The position numbers and the translations under genes were made by a program. Source: Dromaius novaehollandiae (Eukaryota > Chordata > Aves > Casuariiformes > Dromaiidae). From it: a stretch of DNA of 64,000 nucleotides. The stretch is taken from NCBI RefSeq assembly GCF_036370855.1, contig NC_088098.1:33235981-33299980 (forward strand), read 5' to 3'. Below the pieces are notes generated by a model. The model saw only the letters and a program-made list of their open reading frames with translations. It searched no databases and was not told where the DNA came from. Of this stretch, positions 53,601 to 62,389 are shown in pieces (the stretch's first letter is position 1; every line of letters begins with the position of its first letter).

Positions 53601-56600
53601 TGTGGCTTTTGCATTTCTGAAATCTTTCAAGTTTGTGGTGATCTTTATTCTTGGAATGACTAACTTGTATTTCTGATGATGTCCTGAGTTCTAGATGTAG
53701 CTATTCAAATAATCCATGACTTTTTATTTAAATATCTGTTTGATGCTACACTTATAAAAAATATACATTATATATATGTATATTATATATACATAAAAAT
53801 GTTTTTTTCATCAAAGCCATTTAAGTTTAGTTTGCTAATAGAGTGTTATGAATGCTGCTGCTGCTATGTCTTTCACAAAAACATTTCATTATTACTGAAA
53901 ACGGAGCAGTTGGCATCAAGGGTGCCTTTTAAACTAATTACTCTGCACGTAGTACTGTGGTTTAGACAGCAGGGGGAGCACAAATACAGTGGTTCCCCTT
54001 TCCCCACGACCCAGAGCTGGTGGTCTCAGATTGATCCATATATCTCAACATAAAAACTAAGTGTAGAAAAAGGCTGTTTGGTGGTAACTAAAATTAGATT
54101 ATGAGAATGGTTAATTTTATCGCTTTGTTTCCCTGAATAGGAAGCAATGTGTCGGGAAGCGCTGGCTCAGCACAAGCCACCCCAGGAGTGCTTGGAATGG
54201 GAGGGGGTGCAACTGTGTTACCTGCGTTTGAGTACAGAGGTACCTGGATACCTATCCTGAATGTAACAGTACAAGGAAGTGCTAAAGCTACCTAGTAAGT
54301 ACCACTGTCCATTTAAAAATACATATAATAAAGATCCTTATTTACTACTTTGTTATATAAGGATTTTTAAAATTAGTTTATATGGAAGTGTTCATTCCAC
54401 TGGCAGTTGAGATATATTATGGATTTTGTTTTTGTCAGTGCAGTGAAGTGATCTGATTTTTTTTTTCATTGTTTTGTTAGTGTTTGGGATTCTGATCCAA
54501 ATATCCCCTGTGGCTTTAGTATCTGTTGGAATTTTCTTTGTCATACCATTGCAGTGTTAACTTTTAAATTTTAGGCCTCGCTATAATAAATAATAATTTC
54601 AGAATGTCTTTTAATGGCTACTGTAATGGCAAACAAGAGAGGCGTTAAACCACAGTGCTTCTACTGTATGGCAGTTCTTATGGAACAGGATATTTTGATA
54701 GATGCTGGACAGCACTGGAATATATTGGCCTGTATACCACAGTTAGACTGTGAGTGCTTCTTAGTATGACCAGTTAGTTTTTTTTCTTGAAGACTTTGTG
54801 TAACGGAGATTGTATTTTCAGTTTACAGAGCTGTAAATATGAGGTTACAATGCCTTTTGAAATAGTGGAAGTTTCTTCATGTCAGTCATGACCGTTGAGG
54901 GTCATATGTTCAAAATTGCAAGTTATTTGCACAGCCCACAAGATTTTGGTGTACTAATACTCAGTGAAATCAGCAAATAGTCTGGCTCTGAATACTTTTT
55001 AATGAAGAGATTCCCTTAATTGCCTTTTAGGTTTAAAAGGAAAAATTCACCCTCAGATTTCAGAAGTTTAACTGCTTGCACATGTTAAACATTGCCTCTT
55101 GACTTTCTGTTCTAATATTTCCCATAAATGTCCTTTTAGTTTACCTAATCATTCTTGGGAATCACATCCCATCCTTGGGATTCTCTCCTAATGCTATTGT
55201 TAGATTTTCATAAAATGGTCAGATCTCATATTTTTGTGCAGTGATTTGATTCCAGGGACATGAATTGTGAACAGAGCTAACAGATGACTTTTTGCCAGGG
55301 TAGGCCTGTCTCTTCCCTGATCGCTGTGTCTTGTCTTCCTCTTTACATGTGGAAGGAATTGTATTTAAAAGAACAGATGAAGGAGATTTGCATTCAAGAC
55401 TTGTCATACCCATTCCCATGTGACTATAACAAGTAACGTCATTTTTCAGTAGTTTGCTTTCCCGTCTGTGAAAATAGGGTATATGACCTCTGCCTCACAC
55501 GTATGTCTTAACTATAAAACCCATCAATGATTTTAATTATTTATATGTATAAATATTCTATTCTCAGTTGTAGGAGCTAAAACTGCTATGTTTTAAAAAA
55601 ATGTTAGTAGTGTAAAATATCACTTTGAACGAAATTTCTTTAATATGAGCAATTTTTTGTAAATGTAAGCATATAGTTTTTTTTAATATAAAACTTTTGA
55701 AATATAAAAAACCCCCTATATTAGGGTTCTGATCCCAGAATTAAGAACCTTTTGTGAAATATTTTCAAACACTTGTTAAATAAGTCCACTAGTTTAATGA
55801 CTTCAAAATTTAAACCTCCTGGTCAAAAATGCTTAAAATGATAACAGTTTCATACAGAAGAAGCCTATAAAAGTTTTGTCTTTTTCAAAATTACTATAAA
55901 TTATTTTATATTTCTCCTTTCCATTGTAAAGTCTTATGCTGCTAACAAAGACAAAACTTTTATAGGCTTCTTCTGTGTGAAATTGTTGTAGTATAAAGAT
56001 GTAATATGATTTTTTTCAAATATCCTTTATCATTTTTTAACACTTCAGTACGCATTAGCACAGTGACATTTTTATAATTTTGTACAGTATAATGCACAGT
56101 TTGTCAAAAATTATTTTTTAATTGAATTTTAAATATGAAGCCATACTTTATTTTTTAATTCATCTTCCATTGAAAAAGTACATTACATTTGGTGAAAAGA
56201 TTAAAAATACTACTCCTTTTGTTTACAGTTTTGATCTACTTCAGGTCAATTAGAATTAAAAAAAGATGAAGACTTAATGGAAAGAATGCAGTATTACTAC
56301 TTTTTTGTTACTTAACCAACTCATTAATTTCTGTATAAAGGCTTGTAAATCATGATGAATGTTTTTCTAACTATTCTGCAATCTGTGAGGTTGCTAATGG
56401 AAAAGTATGGGCTTGTAGTAAAGGAAACAGTGTAACCTGTGATTGTTGTCTGTTAGTTTCATTATTGGTCAGGTGATTGTAGACATGCATTGTTTTCTGC
56501 AGTTCTGGTTTTCTGCAAATCTGAAAGGCTGCCTCAATTTATCTGAGCTACATGCAACAAGATTTGGAATAAGTAGAGAGGGTTTAAGCAAAAGTAGAAG

Positions 56601-59600
56601 GTTTGCATGCATCAAATAGTTTGGCTGGTTCTAGGATTTCACAGCAGTTTTTATCTCTCTGCTGCGTTCTCCGAAGTTGCCAGATGATAGCCAGCTGCAA
56701 TGTAGAAGTCCTGTGGTAGTGTGGTACTGCGCTGAGGCTCAAGCATACCTTTCAAATCAGTACCTATTTGAATGCCAAACTGGATTGACACAGCTGTGTT
56801 TTTCATGATTACACATTTTTCTTTTATGGAGTCATTGTGCCTCACTTAATTGTTACTGTGGTTTTGGTGTCCCAATTACCTTACTTTTTTTGTTGTTACT
56901 GTTCCTCCATGGAATGAGCATTGGTCTCCACCTCCCCCGCCGCTTTGTGTCTGCCTTGTCCCCCTCTAGATCTGACAGTAGAAACAGAAGTTGAACATTT
57001 GATCTACCTATGCTTCCTAAGTCTTCAGATATCTAAGGATATTTTCTACAGGAAAATAGAAATAATATCTAAAATGTTATTTGTTTGGGAGAAGGAAAGA
57101 AAAGCCTTTGGACAGAAAGGACTGGTGATAAGGTGGTATAAAAGTGTCTTTGAATTGTAGCTGGAGTGCCTGGCCTTAAGAGTGCTTTGTAGACCAAATC
57201 ATGAAAAATGGTTTTTGGTTGTTGGGGTAGTGGGTAGTTTCTGTAGGACTGTCTCTCCTTGGGCAGACACTGATGCTGTAGTAGCTACAATCTGTTTCCT
57301 GCAGGGTTTGTAACTCAGCAGTTCTTTATGTGCTTTTAAGGTAAAAATTGAAGATAAGTGCTCTAGAATAGTGATGTTTTAATTACAGGCATTCGGAAGT
57401 GAATAATGTCAGCAGTTCCTCTTTGTACAAATAACTTCCATTGTATGCATATGTATTCAACATAGTTGATGGGAGGTGATGAATGTTTGGTCATACATTA
57501 CCTTCCAGTGGCAGGGTTTTCCAGTTTTTTTTGGACTCAGTGATAATGATCATGGAACATCTGACTTGTTCTCAACTTGTTATAACAATATTCACACTGT
57601 CACACTGCCTTATTTCCTCTCTGTACATTCTTCTGAAAAGGTTCTTTTGCAGTAGCTTTAAGTAGAATGAGAATACAAGTAGCATAATTCATTCAGTGAC
57701 ACTTCCTTATATGTGTTAATGTCTTAATATTTACTTGCAGATCTACATACTAGGAGTTTCTATCATTTTGTTTACTGTTTTATTTAGTGACTCATTTATT
57801 ATTTTAATTTGTGAAGTAGTTTCTTTTCTGGAGTTTCTGTAACTCTCCAAGGATGATATTTGGGACGTTTGTAGTTATCAGGTGTTTGAAAACTTGTTTT
57901 TTCTTACTGTTTTTAGTCACAGTTGTAGTGTTACACACTTACTTGTAATGCTTTTTGTTTTTTAGTTTGGAAATGCTGGACAAAGTAGAGCCACCTACAA
58001 TTCCTGAAGGCTATGCCATGTCAGTGGCATTTCAGTGTTTACTGGATCTTGTCCGGGGTATCACTACCATGATTGAAGGAGAGTTGGGAGAGGCTGAAAC
58101 AGTCAGTCAAATCACAACGGAGGCAACCTCATCACCAGCACAGTCTTCAGAGCAACAAGATTTGCAGTCTGTATCTGACCAATCAGACAAAGACCTAGGT
58201 ATTTGAAAATGCAAATAATACAAATTGCAACACAAGAAACGAAATCTTATTAGTACAATTGTATGTTTAATATGTTTACATTCTTTTTATTACTTTATTT
58301 TTATGGAGACATTCTAACATCTACATCATTAAGATTACTTAGAGTTTTATGCAAAGGAAGCTTAAAATAGTTCATACTTTGTTGTTTAAATTTATTGTTT
58401 TGAAACATTATGTAAAAACTTTCAATGAAATAGTAATTTGTAGTTTGCAGAGATTTTTATCATTTCTAGTTGGAACTAACTATTGGAAATATATATATAA
58501 TATATAACTATTGGAAACAGTTTTTAAAGTTTCTCTGAAATAACTTCTGAATTTGGGGGGTTATTTTAGTGTTTTTTAAACAGAACAGCAGTAGGCTATA
58601 AAGATACTTGACTTTTATGTGCTGTTTCTGTCATATAGGACTTTAGCCATACTTTCCTTATTGTGTTTTAATACTGTTTTACATGTACGTGTGTGATTGG
58701 GACAGCAGAGGAGTAATAATAGGTGTTCTGTTCTCTGGGACTACTATTCTGCCTTCCTGTGTTCTCAACTCTGCTTAGCACTGAGATCCAGGAAGGTCAC
58801 AAGAGATATCCTGACTGAAAGAAATATGGCAGTTACAAGCACATTACAAAATTCTGCTTCTAGTGACAACATGAGAAGACATACGTTTTAATGGAGAGAT
58901 GTTAAATAAGGATTCAGGGAAGAACTTACCTTCTTTAGAAGCAGATATAACAGGGGCTTGTATTTGTGCAGCATATAAGGAGTCAGTATATGTACGTGTA
59001 GAAAGGCTTGGCTCCCTGGAGCGATTTTACACTGTGTACCAGGAAGGCGAGCGGGTAGCAGTGAGGTTGGTAACAAGGCATCGCCGCTGGTGGAGGCAGG
59101 GAAGTGGCTTTGTCCCCCGTGCGGGCTCCGGCCGCGGCAGCCGTGGAGCTCTCCATGGTGCTGAGGCAAACAGTCCCTGCGCAGCGGCGTGGCAGGGCAC
59201 AGGGAGGCAGGAGCGTGGGGACGAGAAGGGCAAATTATAGGTCTATCAGAGCTATAATTTCCTCCTGTTAGGTTAGAGAAATGAAAAAATGTTCTAGGAA
59301 CCTGGAGAACTATAAATGCCAGAGGAGAGATGTCTTTCCATCACTGCAAAATTTCAGTGTTTATTTCTTGTCTACCCCACATCCCTAATGTATGCACTTC
59401 CTCATGCTTGTTTTTATAGACAAAGTCTTAAAAATAGTTTAATATACCTTCATAGGGTTTTTTGTGTAATTTATTGTAAGCATTGCGTGCAGTACAATTA
59501 ATTTTATGTGGTAAGCACAAAGGAGTTTATTATATTTGGTGATGATGGGAATGTATTGAGAAATGTAAATGAAAAGTACCTTTAATGTATAGTTTCCTTG

Positions 59601-62389
59601 TTAGGAGTTGCATTGATGACATTTTTTTACTTCAGCAACATTACTTTAAATGCGGGTGTTTAAATGGTACGTGTGTGTGTGTGTACGTCTATGTGTGTGT
59701 ATGTGTTTATATATACATATATTTTTACATTTATACGTGTATATATATATTTTAAATACACTCTAAAGGATCCAGCAGTGAGCATTGTGCATTGGTGCCA
59801 ATACTTTATTTAATAACTTTCAATTATGTTTTTCTGCTACAAACATGTATATACATTTCTTTCAAGTTAGCAGAGCTGTCTGGGAAGAAATGGTGAATGC
59901 ATGTTGGTGTGGTCTTCTTGCTGCATTATCCCTCCTTCTTGATGCAAGGTATTTATTTCGTCTTTTATATATCTTGTTCTTTCATAGATGGTATTCCCAG
60001 TTATGTCTCGAACTGAGTTTTGAAATCGCTCGAATTGCACTTCATAGTGCATAAGCAGACAATACCAGAGAAGTTTGTGTGTTAGTGATGGGTAGATTGA
60101 GTGAGGATCTGTTAGGAGTAAACTACATGCAAGTCCCTGAAAGTGTAGCATAAAACTCTAATGTACATAGAGCAGTTGTACATACTTGTAATGTACATGG
60201 AGCTCTAATATAGAGAGAACAGTTAACTACATTTTCAAAGACTTATATTTAAACTATTTAACTTTTTAATTCTCTTTTATTTTGACTGAATGTTTTGTCA
60301 CATTGAAGTGATTCCTCTCAAGTCTTGATTACTGTTGATAAAGTGACTAAATAATTTTTCAGTACTTGTTAGTACTATACAATCTTTCCATTGAAGCGGA
60401 ATAGCTGTTTAGTAGGTAGTAACTTTGGCAACTTAACTGCCCCTTTCGAAGAGTCTTTAGTTATCAAACCCCTTTTTCTGAAATCAGTGTTAAATATCTC
60501 CTTGTAGGCTCCTCTGTGCTAAGTCATTTGGAACTAAAGACCAATTCTATAGGAAATGGTTCTAAAGAATTTTGTTGATTGGTTAAGCTTGCTCTTCAGC
60601 GTTTATACTGTTGCCAGTTTTAAACTGTGAGTTCTCATTGCTTTCATGTTCAGTTAGCTGCTTTTTGTGTGTGTGGATTAATTCCCACTAACTGATATGT
60701 GCTCTTTCAGCACTGATGAAGCTGCCACTGAAAATATTTTAAAAGCAGAATTGACCATGGCTGCACTTTGTGGAAGATTAGGTCTTGTGACATCAAGAGA
60801 TGCCTTTATCACTGCCATTTGCAAAGGGTCCTTGCCTCCTCACTATGCTCTTACTGTATTAAACAGCACAACTGCAGCTTTGTCCAGCAAATGTGAGTAT
60901 ATACATTTCCTTTATTATATGTTCAAATATGTTTAATTATGTTACATGTATTGTCCATGCTAAAATAACTCTAAACCCAACTTTTTTCTCAAGATGTGGT
61001 TGCAAACATAAACTTTACGCCAAGGAACACTACAGTTGTATTTGGTTATATTAATTTAGTCAGAATCCTTAGGCGGGATTTAGACTTAGTCTAGTCTTGC
61101 AGCATCCTAAGCATGCTAGGTACTGTTCTACTCAACCTAACTTAATTCCTTGAATGCTTAGCATATATCTAAACTTCCTATTATAAGAAGATCTGCTGTC
61201 CTAAAGCTCTATTACGATGTGTAGTTAAGACACTCAAACTCTTGGAAAGTACCTGGGCAAAAATCACAGATACTCCAGAGTTGGATAGAACTTACTTCAT
61301 TCATGGTATACTGCAGTCTTTTCTATAGTTGTCTAGTGACTGTAGTACTTACTGAGTAAATGGCAGGTCTTAAGTTCTGGGCTCTGTTCAGCTTACAAAA
61401 GAATGAATTGATGCTTCCCACATCCTGAACATGTGCTACAAGCACCAGCTTATGGGATATGCTAGATGGTGGCGTATTGTGTTTCTGATTTTGAAACTGA
61501 ATTATTATGTCACCAGAAATGGAATTACCTGGAGAATATGCACATGGGTCTAACAGTAGACCTGTAATAGAAAATGAAGATATCCTCGTTTGGGAACGAG
61601 GGCCAGAACCTCTTCTTCAGCCCACCAGCTGAGTATATTATTAGATCGTGAGTCCATGAAACAGTGCTAACAGTGGGGTGCTGTTGCTGCCAAAGTGCAG
61701 TACTTTTGCAAGTTGCAGATGTAGTTTAGAAACGTAAAGTAAGTTGGGTCTGGATATTTTTTTAAAAAACATTTTTTAGATTTTCTGAGGGGAGAGAAGC
61801 AATGAGCTTCACCTTATATTTAGGTTGGTACTCTGCTTTCTACAGCTGAGTTATAAAAAGTATCACTTATAGTTCTGTATTAGAAAAAAACATCACAACA
61901 TAGCACATATAACAACTTTATTTTCAGACTGCACAAGTACAACAGTAGCACGGAGTGATTTTAGATAGATAACTGATTTGAGGCATATACTCAACCTGTA
62001 TGTGCTTGCACAAATACTTCATTTTGGACATGACGTATATTAACCACTTGCAAGCCATACCTTGTAGTTAATGAGGGACAAATTAGTACTGGTTCCTTTA
62101 ACCCTGTAAAACAATACTGTAATAATCTAAATATATCTGAAGATCCCAATGTAGTGAGCTGCCTTAAAACTAGTACTGTGATAAAATTCACAGAAATTCG
62201 TTTGTCAGAAGGTGATGGTTGTTACTACAGTGCGTACTGGCTTTTAAGTTTGGATTTTTTTTTCATTTTCTTCTAGCGTATTCTATTCAGGGACAGAATG
62301 TTCAGATGATCAGTCCCTCAAGCGAGTCTCATCAGCAAGTTGTAGCAGTAGGTCAGCCCTTAGCTCTTCAGCCACAGGGAACAGTGATG
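23549..62389 (+). CDS. MON2: MON2 gene, first 15 coding exons (residues 1-671)
   Basis: MON2 is a large peripheral membrane scaffold of the trans-Golgi/endosome, related to the BIG/GBF Arf exchange factors but without a Sec7 domain. It works with DOPEY proteins and a flippase in endosome-to-Golgi and SNX3-retromer traffic. Fifteen exons with consensus splice sites join into 2013 bases, exactly 671 codons, with no stop. Human MON2 is about 1717 residues, so about 39 percent is here. The N-terminus [18 protein letters not shown] is the family start. Residues about 10-185 are the DCB region, about 210-365 the HUS/Sec7_N region, then a variable Ser/Gly linker (about 410-440) and the start of the HDS region. 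The gene continues beyond the window. USP15 lies upstream in the same orientation. Confidence 0.97.
25178..25187. repeat. C10 homopolymer
   Basis: Ten consecutive C in MON2 intron 1. Confidence 0.9.
25972..25998. repeat. TA/TG simple repeat
   Basis: Alternating T/A and T/G dinucleotides in MON2 intron 1, short and imperfect. Confidence 0.7.
30929..30966. repeat. AC / TG / TA simple repeat
   Basis: ACACACACA followed by TATGTGTGTGTATATATG in MON2 intron 1; the AC and TG parts are complementary and could form a small hairpin. Confidence 0.8.
32170..33370 (-). mobile_element. CR1 retrotransposon copy with reverse-transcriptase remnant, minus orientation
   Basis: About 1.2 kb of CR1-like sequence. 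Read on the minus strand, 33019-32822 encodes a piece of CR1 ORF2 reverse transcriptase: [19 protein letters not shown], then [19 protein letters not shown]. The second block corresponds to palm motif A, usually YLDFSKAFDTVS in CR1; the frame is broken on both sides. Plus-strand landmarks of inverted CR1 include GACAGTGTCAAAGGCCTTTC, TGAGGCTGACTGGCCTGTAG and GTGGACTTGTATGTGTCCAG. The terminal octamer repeats are not seen at the low-coordinate end, so that end is decayed. It is inactive and antisense to MON2. Confidence 0.85.
36692..36723. repeat. Short perfect hairpin
   Basis: CTACTGGCAA at 36692-36701 and its exact complement TTGCCAGTAG at 36714-36723, with a 12-base A-rich loop, in MON2 intron 1. 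Confidence 0.85.
36817..36828. repeat. C12 homopolymer
   Basis: Twelve consecutive C in MON2 intron 1. Confidence 0.9.
38436..38499 (+). CDS. MON2: MON2 exon 2 (residues 38-59)
   Basis: The acceptor is CTTCTTTTACAG and the donor GCAG|GTAATT. It encodes [20 protein letters not shown], part of the DCB helical region. At 64 bases, skipping it would shift the frame. Confidence 0.95.
38703..38960 (-). other. Unidentified 85-codon reading frame, minus strand, in MON2 intron 2
   Basis: An ATG-initiated open frame beginning [20 protein letters not shown], with [20 protein letters not shown] near the end. It retains several CpGs and polar residues, unlike typical chance frames in AT-rich introns. 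I do not recognise it. An unclassified repeat remnant is the likeliest explanation. Confidence 0.2.
38991..39006. repeat. 16-bp perfect palindrome
   Basis: ACAAGAGATCTCTTGT is identical to its reverse complement. It is in MON2 intron 2 with no known function. Confidence 0.9.
41477..41520. repeat. 22-bp tandem duplication
   Basis: Units at 41477-41498 and 41499-41520 (TATGTGTTAAGAACTATTAC, then CT or CC), one mismatch, in MON2 intron 2. Confidence 0.9.
42769..42896 (+). CDS. MON2: MON2 exon 3 (residues 59-101)
   Basis: The acceptor ends TTCAAAAG and the donor is GAG|GTAAGA. It encodes [20 protein letters not shown], then [20 protein letters not shown] and SE; helical DCB repeats with strong family identity. 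Confidence 0.96.
43748..43879 (+). CDS. MON2: MON2 exon 4 (residues 102-145)
   Basis: The acceptor is TTTTTTTGTAG and the donor AAG|GTAAGG; both boundaries are phase 0. It encodes [20 protein letters not shown], then [20 protein letters not shown] and ALSK. Part of the DCB region. Confidence 0.96.
43880..46738 (+). other. MON2: MON2 intron 4
   Basis: AT-rich intron. It includes T24C7 ending CTGTAG at 44051-44086, which looks like a strong but apparently unused splice acceptor. No gene seen. Confidence 0.9.
44051..44086 (+). repeat. T24C7 polypyrimidine tract with acceptor-like end
   Basis: T24 (44051-44074), C7 (44075-44081), then TGTAG with AG at 44085-44086. The sequence after it meets a stop (TAA) after 11 codons in the exon-4 frame and I see no convincing donor, so it is annotated as a simple repeat. 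Confidence 0.8.
46739..46868 (+). CDS. MON2: MON2 exon 5 (residues 146-189)
   Basis: The acceptor is TTTTTTTCTTTTAG and the donor AAAG|GTGAGT. It encodes [20 protein letters not shown], then [20 protein letters not shown] and RYK; end of the DCB region. Confidence 0.96.
47408..47505 (+). CDS. MON2: MON2 exon 6 (residues 189-221)
   Basis: The acceptor is TTTTTTTACACAG and the donor CAG|GTAATT. It encodes [20 protein letters not shown], then [13 protein letters not shown], the linker and first helix of the HUS/Sec7_N region. Confidence 0.95.
48183..48308 (+). CDS. MON2: MON2 exon 7 (residues 222-263)
   Basis: The acceptor is TTTCTTTCTAAG and the donor CAG|GTAAGT; phase 0 at both ends. It encodes [20 protein letters not shown], then [20 protein letters not shown] and LQ, matching the Sec7_N (HUS) family signature. 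Confidence 0.96.
48828..48967. repeat. AT-rich palindromic block bounded by 18-bp direct repeats
   Basis: AGTACCTTATTATAATTT occurs at 48828-48845 and identically at 48950-48967; a partial copy (AGTACCTTAT) follows the first. Between them is almost pure A/T with TTATAATTATA-type self-complementary runs. It lies in MON2 intron 7. Confidence 0.9.
49232..49426 (+). CDS. MON2: MON2 exon 8 (residues 264-328)
   Basis: The acceptor is TTTTTTTTCCAG and the donor CTG|GTAAGA; phase 0 at both ends. It encodes [20 protein letters not shown], then [20 protein letters not shown] and [20 protein letters not shown], ending FYSLL. HUS/Sec7_N region. Confidence 0.97.
50253..50377 (+). CDS. MON2: MON2 exon 9 (residues 329-370)
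   Basis: The acceptor is ACTGTATCTTTTAG and the donor AAG|GTACAA, weak at +4 to +6. It encodes [20 protein letters not shown], then [20 protein letters not shown] and L. Confidence 0.96.
50714..50853 (+). CDS. MON2: MON2 exon 10 (residues 370-417)
   Basis: The acceptor is ACTTTACAG and the donor CTG|GTAAAG. It encodes [20 protein letters not shown], then [20 protein letters not shown] and AAPNQA, leading into a variable linker. Confidence 0.95.
50854..54140 (+). other. MON2: MON2 intron 10
   Basis: AT-rich intron with a T21-type run near 52288-52308 and a TA-rich simple repeat near 53760-53795. No gene seen. Confidence 0.9.
54141..54294 (+). CDS. MON2: MON2 exon 11 (residues 417-468)
   Basis: The acceptor is CCCTGAATAG and the donor CTA|GTAAGT. 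It begins with a Ser/Gly/Ala linker ([20 protein letters not shown]), then the conserved [14 protein letters not shown] and QGSAKAT. The linker differs from the mammalian one I recall, the flanks do not. Confidence 0.95.
54295..57965 (+). other. MON2: MON2 intron 11
   Basis: AT-rich intron carrying the long inverted repeat at 55843-55987. Nothing else recognisable. GTAAGT donor, GTTTTTTAG acceptor. Confidence 0.9.
55843..55987. repeat. Long inverted repeat, 41-bp arms, 63-bp spacer
   Basis: The left arm 55843-55883 and right arm 55947-55987 are reverse complements. The inner 30 bp (55854-55883 with 55947-55976; AGAAGCCTATAAAAGTTTTG inside the left arm) match perfectly. The outer 11 bp have two mismatches, both of which become G-U pairs in the plus-strand RNA. 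In the MON2 pre-mRNA this would fold into a long hairpin. Confidence 0.92.
57966..58198 (+). CDS. MON2: MON2 exon 12 (residues 468-546)
   Basis: The acceptor is GCTTTTTGTTTTTTAG and the donor CTAG|GTATTT (no G at +5). It encodes [20 protein letters not shown], then [20 protein letters not shown], followed by an acidic Ser/Thr/Gln-rich stretch ending DQSDKDL, probably disordered. Confidence 0.96.
59035..59235. other. Isolated CpG-rich islet in MON2 intron 12
   Basis: About 200 bases with roughly 14 CpGs inside an AT-rich intron. Open frames exist on both strands but resemble nothing I recognise. It might be a small intragenic CpG island, an alternative promoter, or a fragment of an inserted GC-rich element. 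Confidence 0.5.
59668..59755. repeat. TG/TA simple repeat
   Basis: TGTGTGTGTG runs with interruptions, followed by TATATA-rich sequence, in MON2 intron 12, about 110 bases before exon 13. Confidence 0.9.
59867..59948 (+). CDS. MON2: MON2 exon 13 (residues 546-573)
   Basis: The acceptor is ATTTCTTTCAAG and the donor CAAG|GTATTT (no G at +5). It encodes [20 protein letters not shown], then SLLLDA. The short length (82 bases) and weak donor make it a candidate for regulated skipping, which would shift the frame. Confidence 0.95.
60711..60892 (+). CDS. MON2: MON2 exon 14 (residues 573-634)
   Basis: The acceptor is GTGCTCTTTCAG and the donor AAT|GTGAGT. It encodes [20 protein letters not shown], then [20 protein letters not shown] and [20 protein letters not shown], very close to the mammalian protein. 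Confidence 0.97.
62277..62389 (+). CDS. MON2: MON2 exon 15 (residues 634-671), last in window
   Basis: The acceptor is TTTCTTCTAG and the donor ATG|GTAAGT. It encodes [20 protein letters not shown], then [17 protein letters not shown]. The next exon (in mammals beginning LTSKNIQ as I recall) was not found before 64000. Confidence 0.96.

Larger units (their letters stand above)
58199..59866 (+). other. MON2: MON2 intron 12
   Basis: AT-rich except for a GC- and CpG-rich islet at about 59035-59235. Also contains TG/TA simple repeats at about 59668-59755. Confidence 0.9.
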
